From positions 186,001-250,000 of the forward strand of contig JASJFT010000032.1 of the NCBI GenBank assembly GCA_030770425.1: 64,000 nt of DNA, read 5' to 3'. Shown in pieces: positions 43,936-55,052 of this stretch; the stretch's first letter is position 1, and the number at the start of each line of letters is the position of its first letter. Under the pieces are notes generated by a model, which worked only from the letters and a program-made list of their open reading frames with translations, made no database searches and was not told where the DNA came from. Source of the stretch: Darksidea phi. Lineage: Eukaryota > Ascomycota > Dothideomycetes > Pleosporales > Lentitheciaceae. The translations under genes were made by a program, and so were the position numbers.

Positions 43936-45635
43936 ATGCGTTATTACTATACTACTTTGGCTGGGCTCCTGGCTACTACATCCATAACACCCTTGGCTCC
44001 CAAGCGTAATAGTAAGAGGATAATAGGACATATGTTCAAAGATGTACCTATCTTGTCCGGCCTGAACTATATACTATGCTTCGACAACTTCACCCACGTA
44101 AACATTCTGGTACCGCTCGATTACGAGGATTCCGATGTAGAGACTACCAAAATAGCATTTATTAACTAATCGCCCACCTAGCCGGCGAAAGGAGACTTGA
44201 TCTTTAACCTATGAGGGCCCGGCCTCTCTCCCATGCCTTATCTTCTGGACGGATTCGAGCTACTAATAGAGCTCCTAGGTGACGTCTACAATATCGTTGG
44301 AATAGACCCACGTATGGTGAATAATAGTGGGGTAAACTCGGATTGTTTCGATGGACACCCCGTGTTTCGTGGCTACTGCCTAAACTAGATAAATTAGACC
44401 CGTGGAGCTTAGTAACAACTAGTAAATACTTCGAGGCTTCTGGTACGTGGGGGGATATGGTGCTCGTAGATACTTAAGGAGACCGCTAATTACGCTAATA
44501 TGCCGGCTACCGCTCGGAATATACTCTAACACGCTGAGAATCTCGCCGAGAGCCGACGCGAATTACGCGACGAGGTAGTGGTCAACTTTTATGGTGCCTT
44601 ATACGGAAGCGATCTTAGGATCACCTTCGTGCAACTATTCCCTAGCCGCGTCGGACGCTTTATTATAGATGTAGTATAGGATATGGAAGACTACTATTTT
44701 GGCAGCTGGTTATAAAACATGCTATAAGCCGACGAAGCCGTCGACGCTTTCTTTCGCTACTACGTTAAAGTCTGTCCGAACTACGCTCTTTATTGGAATG
44801 GTACGACCATAGAAGGTATTAAGTAGCGAGCCGATGTAGTCTTGTACGACTTAGACGATTCACCTCTGGTAGTCACCGACCTAAAAGTCGTCGATTTTCC
44901 TGCTATCCTAATATATATGGATCTCCGCGGTCGGATACTGAATAGCTTGTACAATCCTATATATAGTTGCACTTCTTGAGGAGCGTAATAGAGCATTACT
45001 CGCTAAAGCTGTGAGTAAGGGGAAGGTGCCACTGGCGGAATGCGATGGTCCCTCGGACGAATTTTCCCTCTCCTAGGCGAAGTGGCTCATCGCCTGTAAC
45101 AATAATAATAAGCGCTTTAAAGTCACTGAAGAGAGCGTTACAAAGCTGATCGACGAGCAACGTACGACGGGCTTCTATACTGGGGATGTATGGCCGGTTA
45201 GTACTATGCCTGTATGTCGCAGCCTGGACTTTGCCCCTCCGGCGCACCAGGTCCTCAACAGTAAGCTGCTTTGATCTCGCCAGGCCAATTAAATGCTAAC
45301 ATTGTCCAGAAGTCGAAAAAGTAAATACAAGCGCGCTCGTTTTCTTCACAAGCAATAGTATTGATCCGTTCACATCAAGTTACGACAAGATGGCCGCTTT
45401 GTTTGAAGGCTCCGTTATCCTGAAGCAGGAAGCTGTCGGAGTAGGCATCAACCCACTTCTTCCCAATCAGCCGTTGGCTTACCAGAGTGTGCAGCATGAT
45501 CTTCCTGCCGAAACGTCCGATTGTATTTCCAGACACGTGCAAAAGTATCTAGAGACCGGCGAGCTTCCCCCGCCAGATACCGTGTGCGACTCCGACTTCA
45601 GTCCGTTCTTAGCCCCCTGTATCGAAGAAGCGTGA
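43936..45635 (+). pseudogene. Broken TAP-like alpha/beta hydrolase (S33-type), RIP-like decay
   Basis: The start is preserved, with a signal-peptide-like N terminus (MRYYYTTLAGLLATTS), LCFDNFTHVNILVPLDYE, and later IVGIDPRMVNNSG. The intact paralogue at 53338-55052 has the same parts in the same order (CYGNFTCANLLVPLDYA, IVGFDPRSVNNSG). In between, several in-frame TAG/TAA codons and at least one frame change occur. The nucleophile elbow reads FYGALYG (Leu codon TTA at 44599-44601) where the paralogue has FYGASYG. The middle is rich in TA dinucleotides, as expected from C-to-T mutation by RIP or similar. The last 300 bp, coding the C-terminal TAP domain (VFFTSNSIDPFTSSY to the stop), remain open. 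It cannot yield an active enzyme. Confidence 0.85.
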
Positions 45636-46462
45636 CCTTGAATCTCGTCGCACTATCTCTCGCATTCTCTAATAGAAACTGTATTGCTACGTGAAGGTGT
45701 CACGATTAGGTGTAGAAGGAGTGTACAGTAAGTAGATAGATTTCATATATATGTCATGAACGCTGTGTCTGCTGCTACAAGAATTCTCATGTAAAGGCAC
45801 TATCATTATTTCGACACCGCGACAGATACTAATATTGGATTTATACCAATATACAAGGCACCGGCATGAGCCGTCTGCTGGATTGGGAGGCAAGGAAACC
45901 ACCACCACTATCTATCCTGAAATACCTGCTCTTCCCTCTCCGATACGTCTCAACTCTCTGCCTAGAGTACTCTCCGGTTAGAGGCTCTTGGGATGGTGGA
46001 GACTTGCTCCAACGCAGTAGGCTTTCGAAATGCCGGATAACCTACTCCGGGAAACTACAGGCTCTCGAATTGGCGAACACTTTACTCCTCCTCTTCGGTG
46101 TTGTTCCTTCCCCTCTTCTGGTCTCTGGAATGGCAAATGCCCTACTCCTCCTCCTTCTCCTGGACTTCAGCCCTACAGACGCAAGGACAATCCCCACAGT
46201 AGGTATGTAGTACGGGCCCGCCCCGTCCATAATAACGCAATGTGGGGCTGCAAGATCATCTTCGAGCACGTGCCGAGGGAGGGGTTCGTTGCACCCTGCT
46301 GTGCCGTAAGCCTTTCACATTTGTCATCCCGCCTCGCCTCGCGAATTTAACGGTAGTTAGAGAAGCCGGATTCTTTCCCGTCATTCATACTTAAGATACA
46401 GAGGCGACCTCTGCCTTCTACCCCTCACCTTTGTATAATACTACATCAACTTCGAAGTCACG
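45636..46462. other. Intergenic, no supported gene
   Basis: Between the broken hydrolase and the MetE-like gene. A weak repeat with ACTCCTCCTC-type units occurs near 46080-46160. No gene seen. Confidence 0.4.
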
Positions 46463-47518
46463 ATGAAGCCTACCGGAGTGCTCATGGTCGGCAGCGTTCC
46501 TGGAGCCTCGCCGCAGGAGGTCTTCACGCGCTTGTCTACCGCGCTTCCTGACCGCTTGCAAGCTGTACCGGATGGTGAGACCGGAGAGCGTTGGAATTAC
46601 ATTGGATGGCAACTGCAGCGCTTTCCTCGCGTAGCCCGGCGAAATGAACTAGGAGGTACACCGTTGCCTGAATCCGGACTGCCGACCTTTACGCTAGCAG
46701 ACATCGAACGGACAGCCTACGATGAGGTGGCACTGTCGTCTTACGCTGAGTTCACGCGACTTCGCCAGCAAAATATTATCCCGCCGAATGTCCGCTTCCA
46801 GGTCAGCCTGCCTTCACCGTACAATGTGCTGATTGGCCATGTAAAGCCGGAGCTGGTGAATGCGATTGAGCCGCTGTATGAGCAGCGCTTTGCGGAGACG
46901 ATCGATCGTATCGTTGCGAACATTCCTCACAATGATTTGGTAATCCAGTGGGACCTGTGCTTCGAGATGACGGCACTTGAATTCGAGCGAGGACGGCTTA
47001 CCGATACCTGGCATCAGCCCTACTTTTCATCACCTGTGCTACAGGGTCTCGTGGACCGCGTGGTACGGCTATGCCAGCGGATCCCTAAAGAGGTAAAGCT
47101 CGCTTTCCACCTCTGCTACGGCGATCTCCGACACAAGCATTTCATCGAACCCCAGGATACATCGCTCCTCGTCGAGCTCGCCAACGCCCTGCTCGTCCAC
47201 GAGAGCATCAGCTCGCGAACTGAGTGGATTCACCTACCAGTACCAAAAGAGCGAATAGACTCTGAATACTTCTCACCTCTGGCTGGTCTAAACTTCAACA
47301 GCTCTGGCTCAAAACCGCCTCATGTATATCTCGGTCTAGTGCACGCAAACGACGAGGCTGGGACACAGAAACGCATCGAGACTGCACAGGCTAATGTCCC
47401 ATTCCCCTTCGGCGTGGCAACGGAATGCGGCCTAGGCCGGACTCCGCCTGAAGAGATCGACAGTATCCTACGGATCTGTAAGGAGGTCACCGCAGAGCGC
47501 CCACAAGAAAATCTATAA
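46463..47518 (+). CDS. MetE/UROD-like superfamily protein
   Basis: A single exon of 351 aa. It begins directly with the first strand (KPTGVLMVGSVPGASPQEVF) and has VPDGETGERWNYIGWQ, the segment RFQVSLPSPYNVL, LVIQWDLCFEM, FHLCYGDLRHKHF and the C-terminal ATECGLGRTPPEEI. These are the marks of the UROD/MetE-like TIM-barrel family, which includes cobalamin-independent methionine synthase, although the residues for full methionine synthase activity (a ~750-aa two-barrel enzyme) are not all here. It is likely a stand-alone relative; the reaction is unknown. The name rests on fold-level similarity. It lies intact between a decayed gene and gene-poor DNA. Confidence 0.75.
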   Translation: MKPTGVLMVGSVPGASPQEVFTRLSTALPDRLQAVPDGETGERWNYIGWQLQRFPRVARRNELGGTPLPESGLPTFTLADIERTAYDEVALSSYAEFTRLRQQNIIPPNVRFQVSLPSPYNVLIGHVKPELVNAIEPLYEQRFAETIDRIVANIPHNDLVIQWDLCFEMTALEFERGRLTDTWHQPYFSSPVLQGLVDRVVRLCQRIPKEVKLAFHLCYGDLRHKHFIEPQDTSLLVELANALLVHESISSRTEWIHLPVPKERIDSEYFSPLAGLNFNSSGSKPPHVYLGLVHANDEAGTQKRIETAQANVPFPFGVATECGLGRTPPEEIDSILRICKEVTAERPQENL

Positions 47519-50429
47519 GTTTCAGTGAGTTCTGAACTAGGGTCCACTCGGCCACCCAGCGCAATCTGCACACCCGTTAAATTTCTATCTCCCGCATGTG
47601 ATGCACTGCGAGGCAGCCGCACAAAGAAGCTCTGCTTTCATTTTTGTTTGTCGTACTTGGATTTGACCGAGACACAGCCGGTAGCAGAAAATATTAAGGT
47701 TGTGTTCATGTAAGCCACTTTTTTTAGAGGTTTACGTGCCGTGAATTTTTCGAAAAATATGAGGGTCGCTTTCATGATAGGCAAGTGGTATAGACATTCA
47801 TCATCATGACTTCCCTGTTCCTCCCACATGCAAGTTCATGTTTAATAGAAGCTCCAGAATTCGAAGAGGGATTTCCCGTATCATATTAGGTAGTAGTCGA
47901 CGATGTCACTCTGACTTGACTGTGCCGCACGCAGGCGTGAAGCATACCAGGATATCGTCTTAGGCAATAATCGACAATTTTACTCTGAATTGAGCGCGCC
48001 GTACGCAGGAGTGGGGTGGGGTTGTAGTCGTCAGTGCCATTGTGGGGGATACACGACCCGTATCTGGTATAAGGACGGGTGCGAGGACAGCAGCCAAGTG
48101 GAGAATTATGCTGCGGTTCTCGCGGCCCTCGAACGAGTCCGCTGTGCCGTCGAGCACGAACTAACCGAAGATTTCGAGGCCGATTGGACAATGTTATGGC
48201 AGACAGGATAGATAACACGCGGCACATCATCCTAATGACCGACCCCGCGATGCCGTTCCGCAAATTCTCTGGACCGAAAAGACAGAGGATAAGGACGCAG
48301 GCAAGAAGAAGAAGGGGTGGGAATAAAAGAAGCAGGCAAAGAAACCGGCCGCTCCCTCGAATGGCCGCGTCAGTGAAATTCTTGAGCCACATATCAAGGA
48401 GACGCTCGCTTTCTGTGAACATTAGAACGGCGAGTAGAGAAGATTCCTCAAAAGAAGTGGAACGAGCCGCTCGACTTCCCCTCGGTTATTCCATTCGCTG
48501 CATCACGCGCCTTGACTCCCATGCAGCGCACGAGAGCTCCAACTACATCTCGAAACTCATGGAGGCTGTGTTGGAGATTATGTTTGAAGATTGCGAAGTA
48601 GACGAGAAGTGCTGTGTTGAGCAAGCCGAAATTTCCCAATAAGCAATATACAGACGAGTTCGAGTGGGAGAAGCGTACGCCAGAGCACTCCTAGCCCTCT
48701 AGTTTGCCTTCGCACCTTCCTGGCAATGAGATTATAGTCTTCTCGCCTAAAGTAATTTCGATTCTGGTTCAGGTTTCGGTTTAGGTTTTTAGTAGTTTGG
48801 GTTTCGTCAGATGTTTGGTGTCTTTTCTCTGTTCTATTATATAAATTTGTTCTCGTATCGTGTAAACATCTGTTCTATGTTTGTAGGTGTAAAAATCGCT
48901 GTGGCATTGATGCTCAAGCGTAGCTCTGCGGACTCAATCAACCAACTCTGTTGTTTTACGTGCTTCGAACTGGAGAGAACACGTTGCTCTGAGCTCTAAG
49001 AACCATCCACACTTGGTAGTGTATTCTCTAGCCTGTAGCTAGTCGACGTGCCAACTTGTCTCCAATCAGCACTATACCTACAGCCCAGAACGGTGTATAC
49101 ACCACTCAGTACGATTTCTGCGTACCAAGCCGCAGGAACTACGGTGGCAAAGTAGGCTGCGAGCCTTTGGCTTCACCTACCAAGACACTTTGAGTCTCAA
49201 ACATGCAGATCCGTTCGCTGCAGTGGTCTTTTGCATCCATAGATTGATTCTCAATATGTCGACTGTAAGGGGTCTCAATGATGGTGTTCTTCGCCTCTAG
49301 TGAGCTTCTCGTGGTTGAGAAAGTCGCAGCCGCCGCCCCTTCCCAACTGATCCCGCTAACAAGCACACATAAAACGGCGCCTCGCCTCTCGAACTTTTCT
49401 TTTCTCTTCAACTTCCCTTTCTAATCTTTTCCCCCTTAATACTGAGCGAATAGCCGTTCACTAAGTCTTTTCTTTCTCATACTCTACATCCTCTCTCTCA
49501 CCTCTCTCTGCCATACCATCTCGACCTTTCGCCGCTCGTCAACACCGTCCGGATCCCTCACCTGCCGACACCTCGCGAGACAGATACTGGCGAGCGGCTG
49601 CAGCAGGCACTCGACAACTCCGTGGCAACGGCCGATAGAACAATTGCAAGATTGAAACGGAGTGTCAAGTATCACAAAGCATTGTCTAACCTTCGTTACT
49701 GGGAGATGTCCAACGACCTAAGTCGAGAAGTCGAGCTCGACCTTCATGATCTTAGCGGACCATATGAAGACCTCGAGAATCTCCGACAGGAACGGGTCAA
49801 GGCTAGAGCGGAGGGCTGTAGCGACAGTGAGGAGGAGTTTTACACCATTAACTAGTAGACGGAGTTATATGCGTTTTTGTTTCTTTCTGTCTCTCCTCCC
49901 TCTCTCCTTTTTTTTTTTTTTTTTTTTTTTGGCGTATGCAATATGGTATCTGGGTCGGCGTTCTCTTCTTAGTGTAATACGACGTGGTCTTTTCCCTTTA
50001 GGCCTGCCCTATGTTCTCTTCCACGTTCACGCCCGTATGTTATTTCGGTTGTAGTGCAACTGTCATCCGTATCTGAGTGCTCATCATGAGTCTCAGAGTA
50101 GGTTTTGGTCTTTATTCTGTGCAGTGTTTATGATTAGAGTATTTGTAGTGTATATAGTTGGACATCATGTTGAAAGGTATTCTTAGGATGAGGAGACATT
50201 GGCGATCGATTGAGCTATGCTACAACCTCGAGGCCCTCGAGCTGACCGAAAGCTGTATAGTCTGACCATACCGTCGGGATTAAACTGAACGTATCTTCTA
50301 CCTCATGTTTTCTCCCCACCATCGGCAGTCGTTGAGCACGACCGCAAAACATCACCCCTTGAGATGATGGCCCCATCACGTATCCCGTTCTGATCATCGC
50401 CGACATAAAACAGATGGCTCGTCGACGTG
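47519..50429. other. 2.9-kb gene-poor stretch with a poly(T) tract
   Basis: No gene is supported. At 49480-49855 a plus-strand frame without an ATG until 49707 ends in a charged helical stretch (RIARLKRS... RQERVKARAEG); it may be a gene remnant. A run of 23 T lies at 49908-49930. The rest consists of short frames. Confidence 0.4.
49908..49930 (+). repeat. Poly(T) run of 23
   Basis: An uninterrupted T run. Read on the minus strand it is a 23-A tract about 500 bp past the stop codon of the intronless coiled-coil gene at 50430-51845. Confidence 0.95.
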
Positions 50430-51845
50430 TTAAGACGCCTTCATCAGTGGTCCGTCGTAGTGACGTTGCGCCGGGCGTCGATGTTTCGTACTGCAGTCAT
50501 TAGCTTTCCGAGTATCAAACAGACCGTTACACTTACACTCCTTATAGATGACGGAAGAATGAACACCGCGACCTTGTTTGGCCCGCTCATGCGCGCGATG
50601 ATGATTGAGGATGGTGAGTCGCGCGTCTATGTACTCCTGGATAAATTCCTTGTCGTTACTCCAATTACTAAAGAACTCGGATGCAATTAGCCCAGCAGTC
50701 TTCTCACGCGTGGAGTTCGTGCCATCGGGGATATCTTGGAACCTGTTGTGTCGGCAATCGAAGACGCGTAAGCCGGCCTCGGCCAGATCGAGGTCCGTGA
50801 TGTAGAACCCAATGTCCCACTTCAACCTCTCGATTTCTTTACGAAGCTTCTTGTTATCTTTCTCCACACGGGCGGCAACGGTTCCATCTTGAGCACGTTC
50901 GGCGTTCCTAGCGTTCCGTTCGGTCAACATCTGGATATGTTCCTGCTTGTGCCGGTCACGGTTAGCAATGGCACTTGCCAGCTCTCCTTTAGCATTCTTC
51001 AGATCGAGTTCTAGATTCTCCATCTTGTTCTTGTAGGCCTTCACATCGGCGGACCCCTTGGCGGCTAGTCCGGGGATCTGGGAGCTGAGGACCTTGATGG
51101 TCGATTCGAGGCTATTGTTGGTCGCCTTCAGACCGGCGATGGTCTGCTGGCATTCTCTCTTGTCCCTCGCTAGAACATCTAGTCGCAGCTGAAGACTGCC
51201 GATCTTGACTTGGAGGCTGTCATTAGATGCCTTGAGGTCAGCATTGTCCGGCTGCATGCGCTCGTCCTTCGTCGTTAACTGATCACGATGGCCGGAATTC
51301 TGAGCTTTAATAGCGTCACGTTCCATCCTAAGGGCGCCAAGTGCGTCTTCAAGCTTCCGGGCCTTCGTCTTGAGTTGAGCGTTCTCAGCTCGGGCATCTC
51401 GAATTTCCGCCGCTTGATCATGCTTGATGCGCTCAGCCTCTTCGGCTTCCTTGAAAGACATATTGCTCATAGCCAACTCAAGCTCCTTATGGTTAATCTT
51501 GTCGGTAATAGCGGCCAATTTGTCATTGAGCTTGTTGAACTTGAGAATTGAGCTCTGGCCAGCGGCCTGAAGGCTATCTCGCTCAGCTTTGAGCAGACGA
51601 TTCTCCTTGGAAAGCCTTTCTTTCTCGACCCACAGATCCACGTTCTCGCGTTCAAGCCAAGAGAGCTTCATTTTCATCTTCAGGTGTTCCATACTGGATT
51701 CACCATCAGAGCAATCGTCGTCACTCGGCTCCGTGCTGATCTTGGCATGCTCGGGCTTTCCACGGCCGCTGTCACCGGGCTTTGGCAAGTGCGTGGTCAT
51801 AGACGGTTCGGCGACGTCGCTGTCGCACTGGATAATGCCTGGCAT
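50430..51845 (-). CDS. Coiled-coil protein, function unknown
   Basis: A single exon of 471 aa. Residues ~1-55 are acidic and probably disordered. From about 55 to 335 the sequence is one long charged helix with heptad-like spacing (ERENVDLWVEKERLSKENRL, KARKLEDALGALRMERDAI, EIERLKWDIGF), so a dimeric coiled coil is expected. The C-terminal ~120 aa carry cysteines and His (CRHNRFQDIP, CKCNGLFDTRK, DCSTKHRRP), without a recognised zinc fold. No known family was recognised. It lacks introns, unlike most genes here of this length, and a poly(A) tract lies downstream in its orientation. A GAA microsatellite precedes its start codon. Confidence 0.75.
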   Translation of the reverse strand: MPGIIQCDSDVAEPSMTTHLPKPGDSGRGKPEHAKISTEPSDDDCSDGESSMEHLKMKMKLSWLERENVDLWVEKERLSKENRLLKAERDSLQAAGQSSILKFNKLNDKLAAITDKINHKELELAMSNMSFKEAEEAERIKHDQAAEIRDARAENAQLKTKARKLEDALGALRMERDAIKAQNSGHRDQLTTKDERMQPDNADLKASNDSLQVKIGSLQLRLDVLARDKRECQQTIAGLKATNNSLESTIKVLSSQIPGLAAKGSADVKAYKNKMENLELDLKNAKGELASAIANRDRHKQEHIQMLTERNARNAERAQDGTVAARVEKDNKKLRKEIERLKWDIGFYITDLDLAEAGLRVFDCRHNRFQDIPDGTNSTREKTAGLIASEFFSNWSNDKEFIQEYIDARLTILNHHRAHERAKQGRGVHSSVIYKECKCNGLFDTRKANDCSTKHRRPAQRHYDGPLMKAS

Positions 51846-53337
51846 CGTGGCGACGGCGGGCGAGGCGATTGATGATTTTGTGATTGTGCGGAGGCGAAAG
51901 GAAGAAGAAGAAGAAGAAGAAGCGTGTGGAATCTAGTTGTTTCTGTGAGACGTGGCCCGTGCATAGCAAACGTCGTCTTCTCGAGTTGAAGAAGGCGCGA
52001 TGGTGGGTTACTGGCGGGTCGGTGAAGGTGAACCGTTTCGAGCGCGCCACCGCTTTTATGCTCTCGCATACTAAAGCGACAGATACGGCATACCATGGCG
52101 CTCTCTGTTTGATAAGGAAAGCGCGTGAAAGACATGGAGAATATTGGCGGCTTTCTGCAGGTCAAAGGAAGGCGTGACGTTCTCTTGGAGAGACCGCATG
52201 TTTTGCTACATGTTCAACCTGCCATCCGCATCTACCAGAAAGAATGCTACGTAATCAAGAGGCTCTTTGAGCTTGATTCATGAAGGAGGAACGGAGGGAG
52301 GGCAACACTGAAGTATGGGTGACCTGTTGATGACTAATAACCCTCATTCATCCCCGCCACCTTGAAGACGCCTTTTCCTCTCACATCCCAGCAGTATCTT
52401 TTTAGAAATTGCGCCGTCGCCTACCAAAAATACCATCAAAAGACGAAGTTATGATAGACATTAATACGAGCTCGCCCCTCCCCAACAGCAACATCAGATC
52501 GAACCTGGTTCGTCTTCGTTAGGTCTGCGCTTCAATCCCTTTGTCATTCTCCCTCGCCCTGCAGACAGCCGGAGATTCTGAACACATTCGATCGAACAGC
52601 ACAAGAGCATTGGTAGCTAAGAGCAAATATGTTACCCAATCCACCCAACAAGTCGTGGCTTTAGCTGTTCTGTCGGACACGCTCATATGAAGTGCCAACG
52701 GTATTCTCTAATACTATTTGTCATAACAAGTCGGCCATTCTCTCTAAACTAGATGTTATTGACGAGCACATTATGAGTTCAGTGTGTTTGGCGATCCAAT
52801 CAAGAAGACCAATGTCCACAGAACGATACATGCCGCAGGTCGTGTTCCTCGCAAAATCGAAGATGCTGGGTCAGTTATGTGCAACCGCGGTTTGGCATCG
52901 CTCAATAGCGCTTCATGTTGAGAGGGCAACCCGGTTCGTGGTTCAATCATTAGCGTTCCATGTTGGCGTCCAAATCAACACATACCACTGAGCAACGCCC
53001 TCCACCGAACAGACCCCCAGAATGCTATTTTCTTCTATCAATTTTGCTATGAATGCGTCAAAAGTCATGTCCTCGAGGATTATCCCAGCCATGAGCACTC
53101 GTCACGACTTACTCTTCATCTATCGCATGGATGTTGCATCCAGTCTCCAGGGAATCTTGCAATATTGTCAACTCTGGATTCACATCCATGTCGTCGGGAT
53201 GATAGGGTCTGTCAGCATGTTGGGTCAAGACCGTGAACCCCTGAGGATGCGGACGTCAGCTTTGCAATCGCTCGAAGTCCGCAAGCCCCAGCTCTTCCGC
53301 AAGGCTTTGAATCAGAGTCCTGCTCATTGCAAGCGTA
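51846..53337. other. Intergenic, no supported gene
   Basis: The left edge has a (GAA)n microsatellite at about 51900-51922, in the 5' leader of the coiled-coil gene. The rest holds only short frames and the promoter of the hydrolase gene at 53338. Confidence 0.45.
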
Positions 53338-55052
53338 ATGAAGCTTTCTCATTCCTTTAGCGCCGTTGCGGCTCTTCCAATCGCAGCTTTGGCGGACTCT
53401 ATTACTAGCTTTCAAAATGTTAGACTCCATCCCACAGCAGTTGGATATACGCTCACGATGATAGATTATCGCAAGCGACAGACTGAAATGGTGGCCATGT
53501 TATGGGAACTTCACCTGCGCCAACCTCCTAGTACGTCCTCTGCGAAGACCCACACACCGGTGTCTCACACAGCAAGGTCCCGCTCGACTACGCCAACACG
53601 AGCGCCGGCTACACAAATATCGCCTTTCTAAAATACGATGCTCCCATACAACCTGCTAAAGATATCCTCGTCAACCCTGGCGGCCCAGGCGGTTCAGGCG
53701 TCAACTACGTCCGTAACGGCTATGAAAAGCTCCGCATGAATTTTGGGCGACGATACAATATCGTTGGTTTCGATCCACGTTCTGTAAATAACAGCGGTCC
53801 TCATCTGGACTATTATCCATGTATGAGAAAGCCACTGGTGAAGATGAAAAAGTCGGAACAAGCATGGTGCAAGGATTCGCTAGCGAATGGCGCAGCAAAA
53901 TATGCAGGCACAGTGGCGGTTGCGCAAGATATGCTCAATTTCATCGAGTTGAGGAATGAGGAGTTGGGTAAACCTGGTGACGAGGCGAAGCTGCTCTTCT
54001 ATGGCGCAAGTTACGGGACCGCCCTCGGCGCCACATTTGCCGCGACTTACCCCGATAGAATTGAAAGAATGATATTGGATGCTGTCATGGACAGTGCAAA
54101 ATATTATAGAGCGGACAAGGAAAGCCTCGAGAGTGACGCTGCGGATGTCATCGGTCACTTTGCACCCATGTGTTTCGCAGCCGGGCCAGAGCGCTGCGCT
54201 TTCCACGGCGGCAGCAAAACAGCTGCTCACATCGAGGCTCGCATTCAAGCAATCTTTGAGAGATTGTCGCGGGGAGATATAACAGCCCCCAACCCCGAAG
54301 GTCCGGGAAGGCCTCCGTATGCGTTGGACGCTATCGACTTGGGCTATGCCATGTTCATGATGGCGTACAATCCGCTGACTTCCTTTCCGACGTTGGCAAA
54401 TGTACTTGTAGATCTAGAGGAGGGCGACGGACAGGAGTTGTTGAAAGCATTGATGAAGAGCAGCCGCATTCTGGCCGATCAGGCGGGCGATAAGGGGCAA
54501 GGGGCGATGATCCAGTGTCTCGATCCAGCGGCCGCCCGTTTGAACAAGCGTCTGGAAGCTCGCAGGAGTAACATGCCATTCATGGCTATCCAGTATATCT
54601 TGGGGGGGCAGGATAACACCTGTAACGATATAACCCTCGTGCCGCCGCCGAGCCAACGGTTTCTTGGTGAGTCTGATGTCTATCGACGTTTCCAGGACTG
54701 ATGCAAATCAGGGTTCGGAGAAACGAAGACGGCCTTTCCCATACTGTTCGTGGGGACGTCGGCAGATCCGGTGACACCGATCCGAGGGTAAGATGTCTCG
54801 TAGCAAGCATTCAGTATGACTTACCACCCCTTTAGTGCGCATGCCATGTCCAAGTACTTCCGAGGATCAGTCGTTCTGAAGCAGGATTCAATCGGCCACT
54901 GCTACGGCAGCAGTCCTTCTAAGTGTACGAGGAACTACGTGCATGGGTATTTAGCTGGTATTGTTCCTCCCGCAGGGACAGTCTGCAAACCGGATCGATT
55001 GCCGTTTGAGGAAGATGAAGCTGAGCCGGACTCCAAGGTAATATTCTTGTAA
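53338..55052 (+). CDS. Secreted TAP-like alpha/beta hydrolase (peptidase family S33 type)
   Basis: Exons 53338-53418, 53465-53530, 53577-54667, 54713-54787 and 54836-55052 encode 509 aa. The first exon gives a signal peptide (MKLSHSFSAVAALPIAALAD). Marks of the family are LKWWPCYGNFTCANLL, VPLDY, NPGGPGGSG (oxyanion hole), IVGFDPRSVNNSG, the nucleophile elbow LFYGASYGTALG, and in the C-terminal TAP domain LFVGTSADPVTPI (Asp) and VLKQDSIGHC (His). It resembles tripeptidyl aminopeptidases and related secreted hydrolases of fungi and actinomycetes. It likely cleaves short peptides or esters outside the cell. A decayed paralogue lies 9 kb to the left in the same orientation. Confidence 0.9.

Noticed and set aside
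49480..49855. Charged helical frame upstream of the poly(T) run
   Set aside because: No ATG until 49707, no family match, and no clear intron join; it may be a remnant but I cannot support a gene.
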